A stretch of DNA of 64,000 nucleotides, from assembly GCF_019130065.1 (NCBI RefSeq), contig NZ_JAHSPG010000013.1, positions 186,001 through 250,000 of the forward strand. Direction: 5' to 3'. A model generated the notes under the pieces. It worked only from the letters and a program-made list of their open reading frames with translations. It was not told the origin of the DNA and searched no databases. A program made the translations under genes and the position numbers. This DNA is from Pinibacter aurantiacus (GTDB lineage: Bacteria; Bacteroidota; Bacteroidia; Chitinophagales; Chitinophagaceae). The number at the start of each line of letters is the position of its first letter. Position 1 is the stretch's first letter. Positions 1-7,754 of this stretch are shown piece after piece.

Positions 1-156
1 CAAATTGAAAAAGGCAGTTCCAGTGTGTCTATCGGAGCTTATTTCAATGTAATGAGAGTTCTTGGGTTACAGGATGACTTCCTGAAGCTTGCTGCGGATG
101 ACGAGCTTGGCAGGAAATTGCAGGACCTTAAACTGATAAATAAAAACAAAGAGTGA
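1..156 (+). CDS. HipB-like XRE antitoxin, C-terminal fragment
   Basis: Frame 1 is open from the window edge to a TGA at 154-156 and gives about 51 residues containing EKGSSSVSIGAYFNVMRVLG and then DDELGRKLQDLKL. That pattern is the last HTH helix and tail of HipB-like antitoxins that pair with HipA kinases. The protein would bind its operator and neutralise the kinase. Its stop overlaps the GTG start of hipA (GTGA at 153-156), so the two genes are translationally coupled. The N-terminal half lies outside the window. Confidence 0.8.
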   Translation, partial: QIEKGSSSVSIGAYFNVMRVLGLQDDFLKLAADDELGRKLQDLKLINKNKE

Positions 157-1406
157 GTATTAAGAAGGATATATGGGTGTATGCACATTGGAAGGGAATG
201 CTGGCGCCGGAATTGGTTGGCATATTGACATTGGAGCAAATTAAAACAAAAAGATCCTTCAGCTTTACTTATGAAAAGCAATGGTTGGACTCTAAAGCGC
301 AACACCTGCTTGACCCGGATCTATCATGGGGTAGTGGACCACAGTTTCCCGGCACTAAACAGAATTTTGGTGTGTTCCTTGACTCCATGCCTGATACCTG
401 GGGTAGAACCCTTATGAAGCGCAGAGCTGCCTTGGAGGCAAGTGAGCAGGGTAAAACTGCCCCTGCTTTACATGAACTCGACTTTTTGCTCGGCGTCCAC
501 GATCAAAGCCGCATGGGTGCACTTCGCTTTAAGACTGATCCGCACGGTGATTTCCTGGACAATAACCTAACTCATCCTACCCCTCCCTGGACAAGTATCT
601 GCGAATTGCAGCACGGAGCGGCTGTTGTCGAATCGGCCGACGACATTGAAAAGGTTAAAAAATGGCTGACCATGCTAATGGCGCCCGGCTCCTCGCTCGG
701 AGGAGCACGCCCAAAAGCAAATGTACTTGACGAGCATGGACAGCCATGGATCGCCAAATTCCCTTCAAAGAACGACGAAACAGACAAAGCCGCCTGGGAA
801 TACCTGGCTTATCGCCACGCGGTAAACGCAGGAATCCAAATGGCGCCTTGTAAACTGCAAAAGATTGCCGGCAAATACCATACTTTTTTTACGCAACGTT
901 TTGACCGCGAAAAGACTGACCGCATTCACTTCGCTTCCGCAATGACGATGACCGGCAATAATGAAGAAAAATTAAAAGATAATCCGGCATCTTACCTTGA
1001 TATGGCAGAAGTCATCCAATACAACGGAGCCCCCAATCATATAAAGGAAGACCTGCATCAACTATGGAGACGACTTGTTTTTAATATCCTTATTTCCAAT
1101 ACCGATGATCATTTGCGCAATCATGGGTTCCTATTTACAGACCAAGGATGGCGCCTCTCACCCGCTTTTGATATCAACCCTTCCATTGACAAGGCTGGGC
1201 TCGCACTCAATATTGACATGGACAGCAATGCCCTCGATCTATCACTTGCCCGCAGCGTGGGTGAATACTTTAATCTTGATGACAATGAAATGAACCAGAT
1301 AATTGCCGAGGTAACTGCAAGTGTATCTAAATGGCAAATCATTGCCGCTGAGATTGGTATTCCAAGACAGGAACAATTGCTGATGGGTGCCGCATTTAAA
1401 CATTGA
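153..1406 (+). CDS. hipA: HipA-family serine/threonine kinase toxin
   Basis: This 417-residue protein has the length and motif order of HipA toxins, which phosphorylate glutamyl-tRNA synthetase or other targets and induce dormancy. Visible motifs are the glycine/serine ATP loop GSSLGGARPKA (about residues 179-189), the FFTQRFDR strand, the catalytic loop NTDDHLRNHG (about 315-324) and the metal-binding SPAFDINPS segment (about 335-343). The N-terminal part (GVFLDSMPDTWGRTLM) matches the HipA N-terminal subdomain. The GTG start overlaps the antitoxin stop. All key catalytic residues are present, so the toxin appears intact. The cellular target cannot be inferred from sequence. Confidence 0.92.
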   Translation: MSIKKDIWVYAHWKGMLAPELVGILTLEQIKTKRSFSFTYEKQWLDSKAQHLLDPDLSWGSGPQFPGTKQNFGVFLDSMPDTWGRTLMKRRAALEASEQGKTAPALHELDFLLGVHDQSRMGALRFKTDPHGDFLDNNLTHPTPPWTSICELQHGAAVVESADDIEKVKKWLTMLMAPGSSLGGARPKANVLDEHGQPWIAKFPSKNDETDKAAWEYLAYRHAVNAGIQMAPCKLQKIAGKYHTFFTQRFDREKTDRIHFASAMTMTGNNEEKLKDNPASYLDMAEVIQYNGAPNHIKEDLHQLWRRLVFNILISNTDDHLRNHGFLFTDQGWRLSPAFDINPSIDKAGLALNIDMDSNALDLSLARSVGEYFNLDDNEMNQIIAEVTASVSKWQIIAAEIGIPRQEQLLMGAAFKH

Positions 1407-2085
1407 TAAAATCAAAGAGCAACTATTACGTGAATTTGTAGTATTGCATCGTACTGACAGCCTGGGGTATTAAGATCTATCCCACAATTCCATTCCTAAA
1501 TATTTATCTTGGCAATGTCCTGGTAAACACAAAAAAAAGAACTTGACAAGAAAACACTTTAAGCTGACAACTTGTAAAAATGATGAGCGATATATCCCAT
1601 GGACGAGGCAGGAGTTTGATGACCAACACCAACTTGTTGAATGGAGCAAATATTTGTGACATTGCGGCGCAGGGTTCCAGTTTCTCCTTTATAGGATAAG
1701 CTCCAACCTGTACCATAAAACCATTATCATTTATTGAACTTAAAGGCAGAGCTTCGTCAGCTGCAAAATTATCCAGCGTCTTTTTTGCACGTAGACAAAT
1801 GTCATTTTTTGGAGCGTATTGATGATATACTCTCGTTCCATTTGTTCGAGCGATTTCCCGTTGATTCGGATATGTCCCATTAGCTTCATGCCTTCTTTTG
1901 TAGAAATTCTATACCTGTTTTTCAATTCTTCGACTATTCTCTCCCTATTTCAATGTGACTTAAGTTACAAAAGCTGCGGGCATTCTTTAAATATTAATAT
2001 CAAAAAGAGCAGCATGAAATCAATTACTTATTAATACATCTTTTACCGCAAGGTTTTTTCAGTTTTTAAGGTGCGTTTAGGACCC
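1407..2085. other. gene-poor interval after hipA
   Basis: No intact gene is convincing here. The interval contains the decayed regulator tail described at 1740-1925. Other short open frames lack family motifs and sit in AT-rich sequence. Confidence 0.5.
1740..1925 (-). pseudogene. relic of a sigma-54-dependent response regulator C-terminus
   Basis: The minus-strand frame contains KSLEQMEREYIINTLQKM, which matches the linker plus first helix of the Fis-type HTH that ends NtrC-family activators (usual pattern: MEREYI, then four to six residues, then a Gly-rich GAAELL helix). The expected GAAELL/TTL segment is missing and the frame instead runs into unrelated residues, so only the stump remains. 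No AAA+ domain or receiver domain is nearby. I read it as a pseudogene; a chance match over about 20 residues cannot be excluded. Confidence 0.4.
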
Positions 2086-2116
2086 AAAAAAAAACGCTGC
2101 CTGGAAAGACAGCGTT
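2086..2116 (-). terminator. intrinsic terminator of the ClC gene
   Basis: AACGCTG (2093-2099) pairs with CAGCGTT (2110-2116). On the minus strand the stem is followed directly by a run of nine T (complement of 2086-2094). It lies about 115 bases past the minus-strand ClC stop. A second small perfect hairpin (TTCGATT/AATCGAA, 2132-2149) sits between the two. Confidence 0.8.
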
Positions 2117-2229
2117 ATAACCCCTAAACCCTTCGATTGTAGAATCGAAAAAATAACAAAAAAGCTGGCCAAAATTACTTGACTTATAATGTAACCTCAA
2201 AAAATTATTATTGACTTTCAAACAGCCTG

Positions 2230-4017
2230 TCAATTCTCATAAAGGTCATGCTGATCAGCAATAATTTGCCTGTATTTTTCAAAAATTTTCGATTTGGAAA
2301 TAAATCCTCTGAATGTCCCTTCCTTGCTCAGTACGGGCAGATACCAGCTGTGCGTTTCATCAAACTTTTGCATCACTTTTGACATCGTTTCATCTGAATA
2401 AACAATATCAGCAGGCCTTTTTACCAGTTGCCGTACACTCATCGTGTCAAATAATTCAGGACTAAATATTTCTTTTTTTACGTCATTTAATTCAAGCACA
2501 CCGATGAATTTTTCCTCTTGATCGATCACTGCGAAAATGTTTTTTTCACTTCGCTTTACCAAATCCACGACGTCGCCCAATGAGCTGTCTATGCTGATGG
2601 TTTGATAATTGCTCTTTACGATATTGTCCAACTGAATAGCAGTCAAAATGTTTTGTTCCTTTTTATGTGTAAATATCTGTCCTTCCATCGCCAGTTTCTT
2701 TGTTTCCATGGAGTATGGCTGGAAGTGCTTAACAATAAAGAAAGAAATAGAGGAAACCAGCATCAATGGAATGATCAGTTCGTAACCATTTGTTATTTCA
2801 GCAATCAGGAATATAGCCGTTAACGGGCAATACATCACGCCACTTAACACACCTGCCATCCCTACCAGGCTAAAGTTGCCTGTTGGTATGTCAAACCATT
2901 TTGTTGTGTTCAGTAATTTGGAAAAAAAATAACCTAGGTAGGCCCCTACGAAAAGAGAAGGTGCAAAATTACCGCCATTGCCTCCGCTACCAATGGTTAC
3001 CCCGGCGGCAATGGGCTTAAGCAACATGACAGCACCCACAAAAATAATGATCGCCCAATCATTCCTGATCAGAGAAAACAAACCTGTATTATCACGAAGA
3101 ATGCGGTTACTGCCGTTTGCCACCAGTTTTACGCTATCGTACCCCTCGCCAAAAAGAGTAGGAAACAAAATGTAAATGACCAGTAACAGCAGGCCACCTA
3201 TCATTGCTTTGAAATAGATATTCAGTTTCCAATCATGAATGCGATGTTCCACTTTTTTAAAAACATGCGCATAGTATAAAGAAATGAATCCACACAAAAC
3301 ACCCAGCAGGATATAGAAAACAATATTGTTGTAATTGAAATTCTCTTTCAGCACAAAGTTGAAGAGCACCTCTTCTTTTAGAATAATCTTTGAACACAAG
3401 GCACCTATTACAGCTGAAATGATGAGCGGAATAAAATAACTCAACAACGTTTCACTGAGCAGCACTTCAATTGAAAAGATGACGCCCGCAATAGGAGCAT
3501 TGAAAACAGCCGATATCCCGGCAGCTGCTCCGCAAGCAAGCAGCAGGGTACGTTCCTGGTAGTTGAGCCCGTGTATGCGTGCCATATTAGATCCTACAGC
3601 AGAACCCGTGGCTACAATAGGTGCCTCCAGACCAACAGAACCGCCCAGTCCCACCGTGACAGAGCTGGTTATCACATGAATGTATGTATGCTTGATAGGA
3701 ATAAAGGATGACCGCCTTGCTATATTTTGCAGTACCATGGCGATGCCCTTTTCAACATGGCCGCCATAGAATTTTTGTACAATCACTACAGTGATCAATA
3801 ATCCAACACCGGGGAAAACGAGGTAAGAAAATTTCGAAAATGGTATTTCGCTGACCTTCTCTTCAATAAAATGTACGCATATTTTTAGCAGTACGGCAAC
3901 CAATCCGGAAAAAAGCCCAACAAGACTTGCGACAATCATTATATACTGTATCCTGTTAACTTTGTTGCGCAAATAATTAAAGGGCAAATCATACAATGCC
4001 TTCACTCTTTGTTTCAT
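2230..4017 (-). CDS. ClC-family chloride channel/antiporter with CBS pair
   Basis: About 595 residues from an ATG at 4017; an upstream in-frame TTG at 4059 is less likely because a -7 box sits between them. The N-terminal two thirds is a multi-pass ClC core. It has GLEAP (about residues 129-133, the GxExP motif carrying the gating glutamate) and GSGGNGGNFAPSLF (about 341-354, the GxFxP motif). The C-terminal ~150 residues form two CBS domains, which in this family sense nucleotides. ClC proteins move chloride across the inner membrane, in bacteria often as 2Cl-/H+ exchangers. Beside osmolyte and Na+/H+ genes, a role in ion homeostasis under salt or acid stress is likely. It is divergent from the LytTR gene. 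Confidence 0.9.
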   Translation of the reverse strand: MKQRVKALYDLPFNYLRNKVNRIQYIMIVASLVGLFSGLVAVLLKICVHFIEEKVSEIPFSKFSYLVFPGVGLLITVVIVQKFYGGHVEKGIAMVLQNIARRSSFIPIKHTYIHVITSSVTVGLGGSVGLEAPIVATGSAVGSNMARIHGLNYQERTLLLACGAAAGISAVFNAPIAGVIFSIEVLLSETLLSYFIPLIISAVIGALCSKIILKEEVLFNFVLKENFNYNNIVFYILLGVLCGFISLYYAHVFKKVEHRIHDWKLNIYFKAMIGGLLLLVIYILFPTLFGEGYDSVKLVANGSNRILRDNTGLFSLIRNDWAIIIFVGAVMLLKPIAAGVTIGSGGNGGNFAPSLFVGAYLGYFFSKLLNTTKWFDIPTGNFSLVGMAGVLSGVMYCPLTAIFLIAEITNGYELIIPLMLVSSISFFIVKHFQPYSMETKKLAMEGQIFTHKKEQNILTAIQLDNIVKSNYQTISIDSSLGDVVDLVKRSEKNIFAVIDQEEKFIGVLELNDVKKEIFSPELFDTMSVRQLVKRPADIVYSDETMSKVMQKFDETHSWYLPVLSKEGTFRGFISKSKIFEKYRQIIADQHDLYEN

Positions 4018-4022
4018 GCGCG

Positions 4023-4030
4023 CAAAAGTA
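4023..4030 (-). promoter_or_regulatory. -7 box of the ClC gene, nearly leaderless
   Basis: The minus strand reads TACTTTTG, a match to the Bacteroidota -7 consensus TAnnTTTG, with only five bases before the ATG at 4017. Transcription would start at or next to the start codon, which also argues for 4017 as the start. Confidence 0.5.
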
Positions 4031-4066
4031 GGAAGAAGGCCTATTAGGAGTACTACCAATGCGCGC

Positions 4067-4124
4067 CTCTAACCATATTCTAATCTCATTTTAACCAGTT
4101 TCTAATTTACCGGCCTGACCTTGC
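4067..4124 (+). promoter_or_regulatory. response-regulator array, site A
   Basis: Four heptamers lie at an exact 11-bp pitch: CTCTAAC (4067), TTCTAAT (4078), TTTTAAC (4089) and TTCTAAT (4100). After exactly 10 bp comes GACCTTGC (4117-4124), in the place where the sister sites carry TAnnTTGC. The orientation points to the LytTR gene at 4280, leaving a leader of about 150 bases. The divergent ClC start lies 50 bases on the other side and could share the site. The -7-like element is the weakest of the four sites. Confidence 0.65.
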
Positions 4125-4279
4125 CCTTGAATTTATTTTGGAGGATACTGTTTATAAAAATTCAACTACGGAAGGTAGACTTTTTATCGCGGCTGTTTCA
4201 TCTAAGCTTTCTGCAGCCTTTTTTCAAACAATTAGAAAAAGGGTATTACCATTAAAATGACAGTTGTCGCAATGTAACC

Positions 4280-5005
4280 ATGATTAAATGTATTGCCATT
4301 GACAAAGATGATTATTTCCTGCACGCCATCCAGGAACTAATAAGCCATATTCCAGCGCTAAAATTAATCAGCGTATTTCGTGATCTGCAGACCGCTTCCA
4401 CTAAAATCAAGGATGAAAAACTCGTACCGGACCTGGTCTTCGTTGACATGGAAACTGTTTCATTTATGGAGCACGCTCCCATGCCGGCGTTCCCATCACA
4501 AACCAGGATTATTCTTACAGGTAATTTATCCGCAACCTCCTTAACTCGTTTTGATAGTGATATTGTGGACCAGATCACCAAACCCTTCACTTTAAAAAGA
4601 ACGAAAAGAGCAATAAGAAAAACGATGCTCATATTGGATCAGGAATTGAGTTATGAGCAGCCTCATTTTACGCAATTATTGACGCCGGGGAAAGAAGACT
4701 TTATTTTTCTGCAACGCGAAAACTATATTCTTACCATCTGCCTTGATGATATTTGCTTCATTGAAGGCAATGATGAATACATAACGATCCATTCAATGGT
4801 GGGCAAGATCATTGTTCCTGAAAAACTAAGCCGGGTTAGATCGTTGTTAAAGCCATACAAGTTTACGGCCATCAGCCCGACTGTGATCATTTCCGTAAAA
4901 TTTCTTGAAGAAATCGACGGGAAGGTGGCGAAAATTCAAACGCATACCATCCCAATTGAACAAGAATTTGAATCAGCATTATTTTCATTTCTTCAAATAG
5001 ATTAG
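4280..5005 (+). CDS. LytTR-family response regulator
   Basis: 241 residues with a receiver domain followed by a LytTR DNA-binding domain. The acidic pocket is D8/D10/D11, the phosphoacceptor is D56 in VFVDMET, and the conserved lysine is in ITKPF (about residue 100). The LytTR domain (about 140-240) contains FLQRENYILTICLDDICFIE and later YKFTAISPTVIISVKFLEEI. Members usually pair with LytS/YehU-type kinases, but no such kinase is adjacent. The receiver is divergent around the phosphorylation site. Site A upstream suggests it is a downstream target of the OmpR-type regulator at 7053. Confidence 0.85.
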   Translation: MIKCIAIDKDDYFLHAIQELISHIPALKLISVFRDLQTASTKIKDEKLVPDLVFVDMETVSFMEHAPMPAFPSQTRIILTGNLSATSLTRFDSDIVDQITKPFTLKRTKRAIRKTMLILDQELSYEQPHFTQLLTPGKEDFIFLQRENYILTICLDDICFIEGNDEYITIHSMVGKIIVPEKLSRVRSLLKPYKFTAISPTVIISVKFLEEIDGKVAKIQTHTIPIEQEFESALFSFLQID

Positions 5006-5071
5006 TGATACCTGTTGCTGGCCATATTTATACCTGCTGCTCACTTATCCATCAAATAAAGACTTATATTA

Positions 5072-5950
5072 ATGAAAAGCACTTATTTACTTTGGATGTT
5101 GGCTGGTTTAAACGTGTTCTTTTGTAGTTGCCATCATCATGCACATGGCAGTCATATAAAAAATGACACAAAAAGTAATATCGACATTCGCAAGTTCATC
5201 AGTAAGAATGCATGGGATACACTGTTTCCACACCGATATGGCTATAACAAAAATAATACTGCAAAAACCGACTTTTATTCTTTTGAGTCGTTTGCGAATG
5301 CGGCAACACATTTTCCTCAATTCCTGGCAGAAGGCGATGAAATTTCGGAAAAAAAAGAACTGGCTGCATTTCTTGCTGCCATCGCTTATGAAAGCAGCCA
5401 GGATGACAGTATCACTCAAAAAACCGATTACCTGGACTGGGGACTGGCCGTATTGGCAAGCCCTTATACGAGCAACAACGAAAACAGATACGACACAACG
5501 AACAAGGGTCTGCCGTCACCAAAGAACGCTAATTATTACGGTAGAGGCCCGATGCAATTAAGAGGATATAGCGACTATCAAAAGTTTGGTGAGATTTGGT
5601 TTGACAAGGACAGCATCCTGCTGCAAGATCCTGATCAATTGATAGCCGATCCGGAGACAGCTTTTGCATCCGCTATCTGGTGGTGGACAACACCACATGG
5701 GTCGGCGCCTTCCTGCCATGATGTGATTACAGGCAATTGGGAACCAACCATGGCAGATATCACCAAAGGAAGATTTGCCGGTTTTGGTTCCGTTGTTAAT
5801 ATCATATCAGGTGGCATCAAATGTGGTATGGGATATGATGATGAAACCAATGTACGGAGGTTCAAATTTTATAAGAAGTTCTGTGACTACCTGCATGTAG
5901 ATACTGGCGGGGATATCAGTTGCAAGGACGCTCAACCATTTGGCTCCTAG
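5072..5950 (+). CDS. GH19 chitinase-like lipoprotein, probably degenerate
   Basis: 292 residues starting with a lipoprotein-type signal (hydrophobic run ending FFCSC, Cys18/Cys20). The body resembles GH19 chitinases/endolysins: LAAIAYESSQ (residues 101-110) aligns with the catalytic SHET segment and keeps E107, and YYGRGPMQLRGYSDY (155-169) is the GH19 substrate-groove signature. After WGLAVL the usual second catalytic glutamate (…RE…) appears as Ala-Ser. It may therefore bind rather than cleave chitin or peptidoglycan, or use another acid such as the Glu in NNENRY. It follows the LytTR gene by 66 bases on the same strand and may share its transcript. Confidence 0.75.
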   Translation: MKSTYLLWMLAGLNVFFCSCHHHAHGSHIKNDTKSNIDIRKFISKNAWDTLFPHRYGYNKNNTAKTDFYSFESFANAATHFPQFLAEGDEISEKKELAAFLAAIAYESSQDDSITQKTDYLDWGLAVLASPYTSNNENRYDTTNKGLPSPKNANYYGRGPMQLRGYSDYQKFGEIWFDKDSILLQDPDQLIADPETAFASAIWWWTTPHGSAPSCHDVITGNWEPTMADITKGRFAGFGSVVNIISGGIKCGMGYDDETNVRRFKFYKKFCDYLHVDTGGDISCKDAQPFGS

Positions 5951-5973
5951 CTTTTATCATACGCTAAAAGAAA

Positions 5974-6012
5974 GTAGCAAGCCCTGTTTGTATATACAAA
6001 CAAGGCTGCTAC
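5974..6012 (-). terminator. long hairpin terminator after the Usp gene
   Basis: GTAGCAAGCCCTGTTTGTAT pairs with ATACAAACAAGGCTGCTAC with one bulge and one mismatch. On the minus strand it is followed by TTTCTTTT, so it terminates the minus-strand universal stress gene. It also separates that gene from the convergent GH19-like gene. Confidence 0.75.
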
Positions 6013-6104
6013 GGAAAACAAAAAATAAAAAAACCTTACTACTTAAAAATAAAAACGAACAGCGATTCAACAATATCATCAACCAATATCTTGTCATTAC
6101 AACT

Positions 6105-6935
6105 TCATTTAGTGGATGCCACAAACAGCATATTGCATGCAGACTTTATAAAATTGTATTTACCTGTGACCTGGTCAAAAGGATCAATCATTATAAGACC
6201 CGCATTGATATCGACGGCATACTTAAAAATATCTTTTGAACTATTGTTACGCTGAATTACCTTAACGTTCATCGGATAATGCAAACATTCTGACAATGTT
6301 CGGAAAGTGTTTATGAAATCATCGGAGCAAGGTCCATTATCCTCATCATTAACAACAGTAATAAGATGTATCGTGGGCCTTTGCCTGTACGTCAGGGTCT
6401 GTAATAAATTAATTTTCCGCTCACACATTTTTCTTCTTACCGGCAATACCACTGCTCCTATTTTCCTGGCCTCAACTTCGCCGGACACCTGCAAAACCGC
6501 GCAGTTGGTTACGGCTGCAATAAAACTACTGCTGGTCGTATTGAGAAATGATAACCATGAATGATCCCGCTTTTTACCGATGATGATCAGGTCGGTTTGC
6601 AGTTCCTGCGCTTTTTGTATAATATTACCCTGCACGTTGCCTTCCAAAACCAGGTGAACAATTATTTTTATAGTTGGCAAAGCGTTTTGTATTTTCCCCT
6701 TCAGGTCTTCAAGGTTTTTGATGGTCAGTTTTTCCAGTGATCCAAAAGTGACTGCTGTCATGGTATAAAACCGACTGATGGGATAGGAAACTTTTTTAGT
6801 TTCTTTAGTCAAAACGTGTAATAAATGAATTTCTGTATGGGAGTTGTCAGAGAGAGCCAGTGCATGGCTTACAGCGGCGTCTGTATTCGAAGTAAAATCA
6901 ACTGGAACTAATATTTTATTAAACGCCATTACCAT
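6105..6935 (-). CDS. universal stress protein, two Usp domains
   Basis: 276 residues. The first Usp fold starts at FNKILVPVDFTSNTDAAVSH and continues to DLIIIGKKRDHSWLSFLNTT, the ATP-loop region. A more divergent second copy follows (about 155-276, ending LIMIDPFDQVTGKYNF). Tandem Usp proteins are cytoplasmic stress proteins that bind ATP or small ligands. Two ATGs are possible, 6935 and 6929; the family usually begins right at the second. Site B lies just upstream with a -7 box at 6952-6958, giving a leader of only about 10-16 bases. Confidence 0.88.
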   Translation of the reverse strand: MVMAFNKILVPVDFTSNTDAAVSHALALSDNSHTEIHLLHVLTKETKKVSYPISRFYTMTAVTFGSLEKLTIKNLEDLKGKIQNALPTIKIIVHLVLEGNVQGNIIQKAQELQTDLIIIGKKRDHSWLSFLNTTSSSFIAAVTNCAVLQVSGEVEARKIGAVVLPVRRKMCERKINLLQTLTYRQRPTIHLITVVNDEDNGPCSDDFINTFRTLSECLHYPMNVKVIQRNNSSKDIFKYAVDINAGLIMIDPFDQVTGKYNFIKSACNMLFVASTK

Positions 6936-6951
6936 GTAACCGGTTTTTAAG

Positions 6952-7008
6952 CAAAGTAATATGCTGATATTAAAACAAAGTTAGACTCAGATTAGAATAT
7001 TATTAGAG
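6952..7008 (-). promoter_or_regulatory. response-regulator array, site B
   Basis: Read on the minus strand: CTCTAAT (7008-7002), TTCTAAT (6997-6991), GTCTAAC (6986-6980) and TTTTAAT (6975-6969), all at an 11-bp pitch, then exactly 10 bp, then TACTTTGC (from 6958). It drives the universal stress gene. It also lies immediately upstream of the divergent regulator gene at 7053, so autoregulation is plausible. Confidence 0.75.
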
Positions 7009-7033
7009 CATTAGCCAATTAAAATGCAATAAG

Positions 7034-7041
7034 TACATTTG
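7034..7041 (+). promoter_or_regulatory. -7 box of the regulator/kinase operon
   Basis: TACATTTG is an exact TAnnTTTG match, 11 bases before the ATG at 7053. The transcript would have almost no leader. Confidence 0.5.
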
Positions 7042-7052
7042 AAGTCAAAAGA

Positions 7053-7754
7053 ATGCCCATGGAGGAAAGGAGAATTCTGATTATAGAAGATGAAAGAAAA
7101 ATCGCAGATACTTTAAAATTCGGATTGACCGAACATGGATACCATGTTGAAGTGGCCTATGATGGAAATATTGGCAAAAGGATTTTCTCTGCGCATGAAT
7201 TTGACCTGATTATTCTCGATATCAATTTGCCCGGCATTAATGGTTATGACCTCTGTAAATTTATCCGCCAGGAAAATTTTAAGATCCCGATTATTATGCT
7301 GACATCTATGAGTTCGCTGGATGACAAGGTGGAAGGATATGAATCCGGGGCCGATGACTACATGATCAAGCCATTTGAATTTAAGGAACTGCTTTTAAAA
7401 ATAAGAGCCTTATTAAAACATGTGCTGAACCAGCACTTGCCGGTAGGTAATATATTGAAAGCACGTGACCTGATCATGAACCTGGATACCATGCAGGTTA
7501 CACGGGAAGGCATAAAAATCAACCTGACTGCGAAAGAATTTCAGTTGCTTGAATATATGCTGCGCAATAAAAACAGGGTCGTATCCCGTGCGGATATTGC
7601 TATCAATGTATGGGATACCGACTTTGACAGCAATACCAACGTCATTGATGTTTACATTAGTTACTTACGCAATAAAATTGACAAGTCATTTGACGAAAAG
7701 CTTATCCAAACCCAAGTAGGAATTGGTTACATTATTAAAGAAAATAACAACTGA
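7053..7754 (+). CDS. OmpR/PhoB-family response regulator
   Basis: 233 residues. The receiver domain has E12/D13 in LIIEDE, phosphoacceptor D56 in LIILDINLP, the switch Thr in MLTSMSS and Lys in MIKPFEF. A winged-helix domain (about 130-230) carries LTAKEFQLLEYMLRN and the recognition helix NVIDVYISYLRNKID. OmpR/PhoB regulators bind head-to-tail half-sites at about 11-bp spacing, which is the geometry of sites A-D around this gene. Its stop overlaps the start of the kinase by one base (TGATG). ATG at 7059 is an alternative start. Confidence 0.93.
   Translation: MPMEERRILIIEDERKIADTLKFGLTEHGYHVEVAYDGNIGKRIFSAHEFDLIILDINLPGINGYDLCKFIRQENFKIPIIMLTSMSSLDDKVEGYESGADDYMIKPFEFKELLLKIRALLKHVLNQHLPVGNILKARDLIMNLDTMQVTREGIKINLTAKEFQLLEYMLRNKNRVVSRADIAINVWDTDFDSNTNVIDVYISYLRNKIDKSFDEKLIQTQVGIGYIIKENNN

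Noticed and set aside
4240-4275. A second response-regulator array directly before the LytTR gene (ATTAGAA and ATTAAAA)
   Set aside because: The two half-sites are 20 bp apart and off the 11-bp register; no -7 box follows at 10 bp.
5940-6239. A 99-codon plus-strand gene after the GH19-like gene
   Set aside because: It runs through the Usp terminator hairpin and into the antisense of the Usp 3' end.
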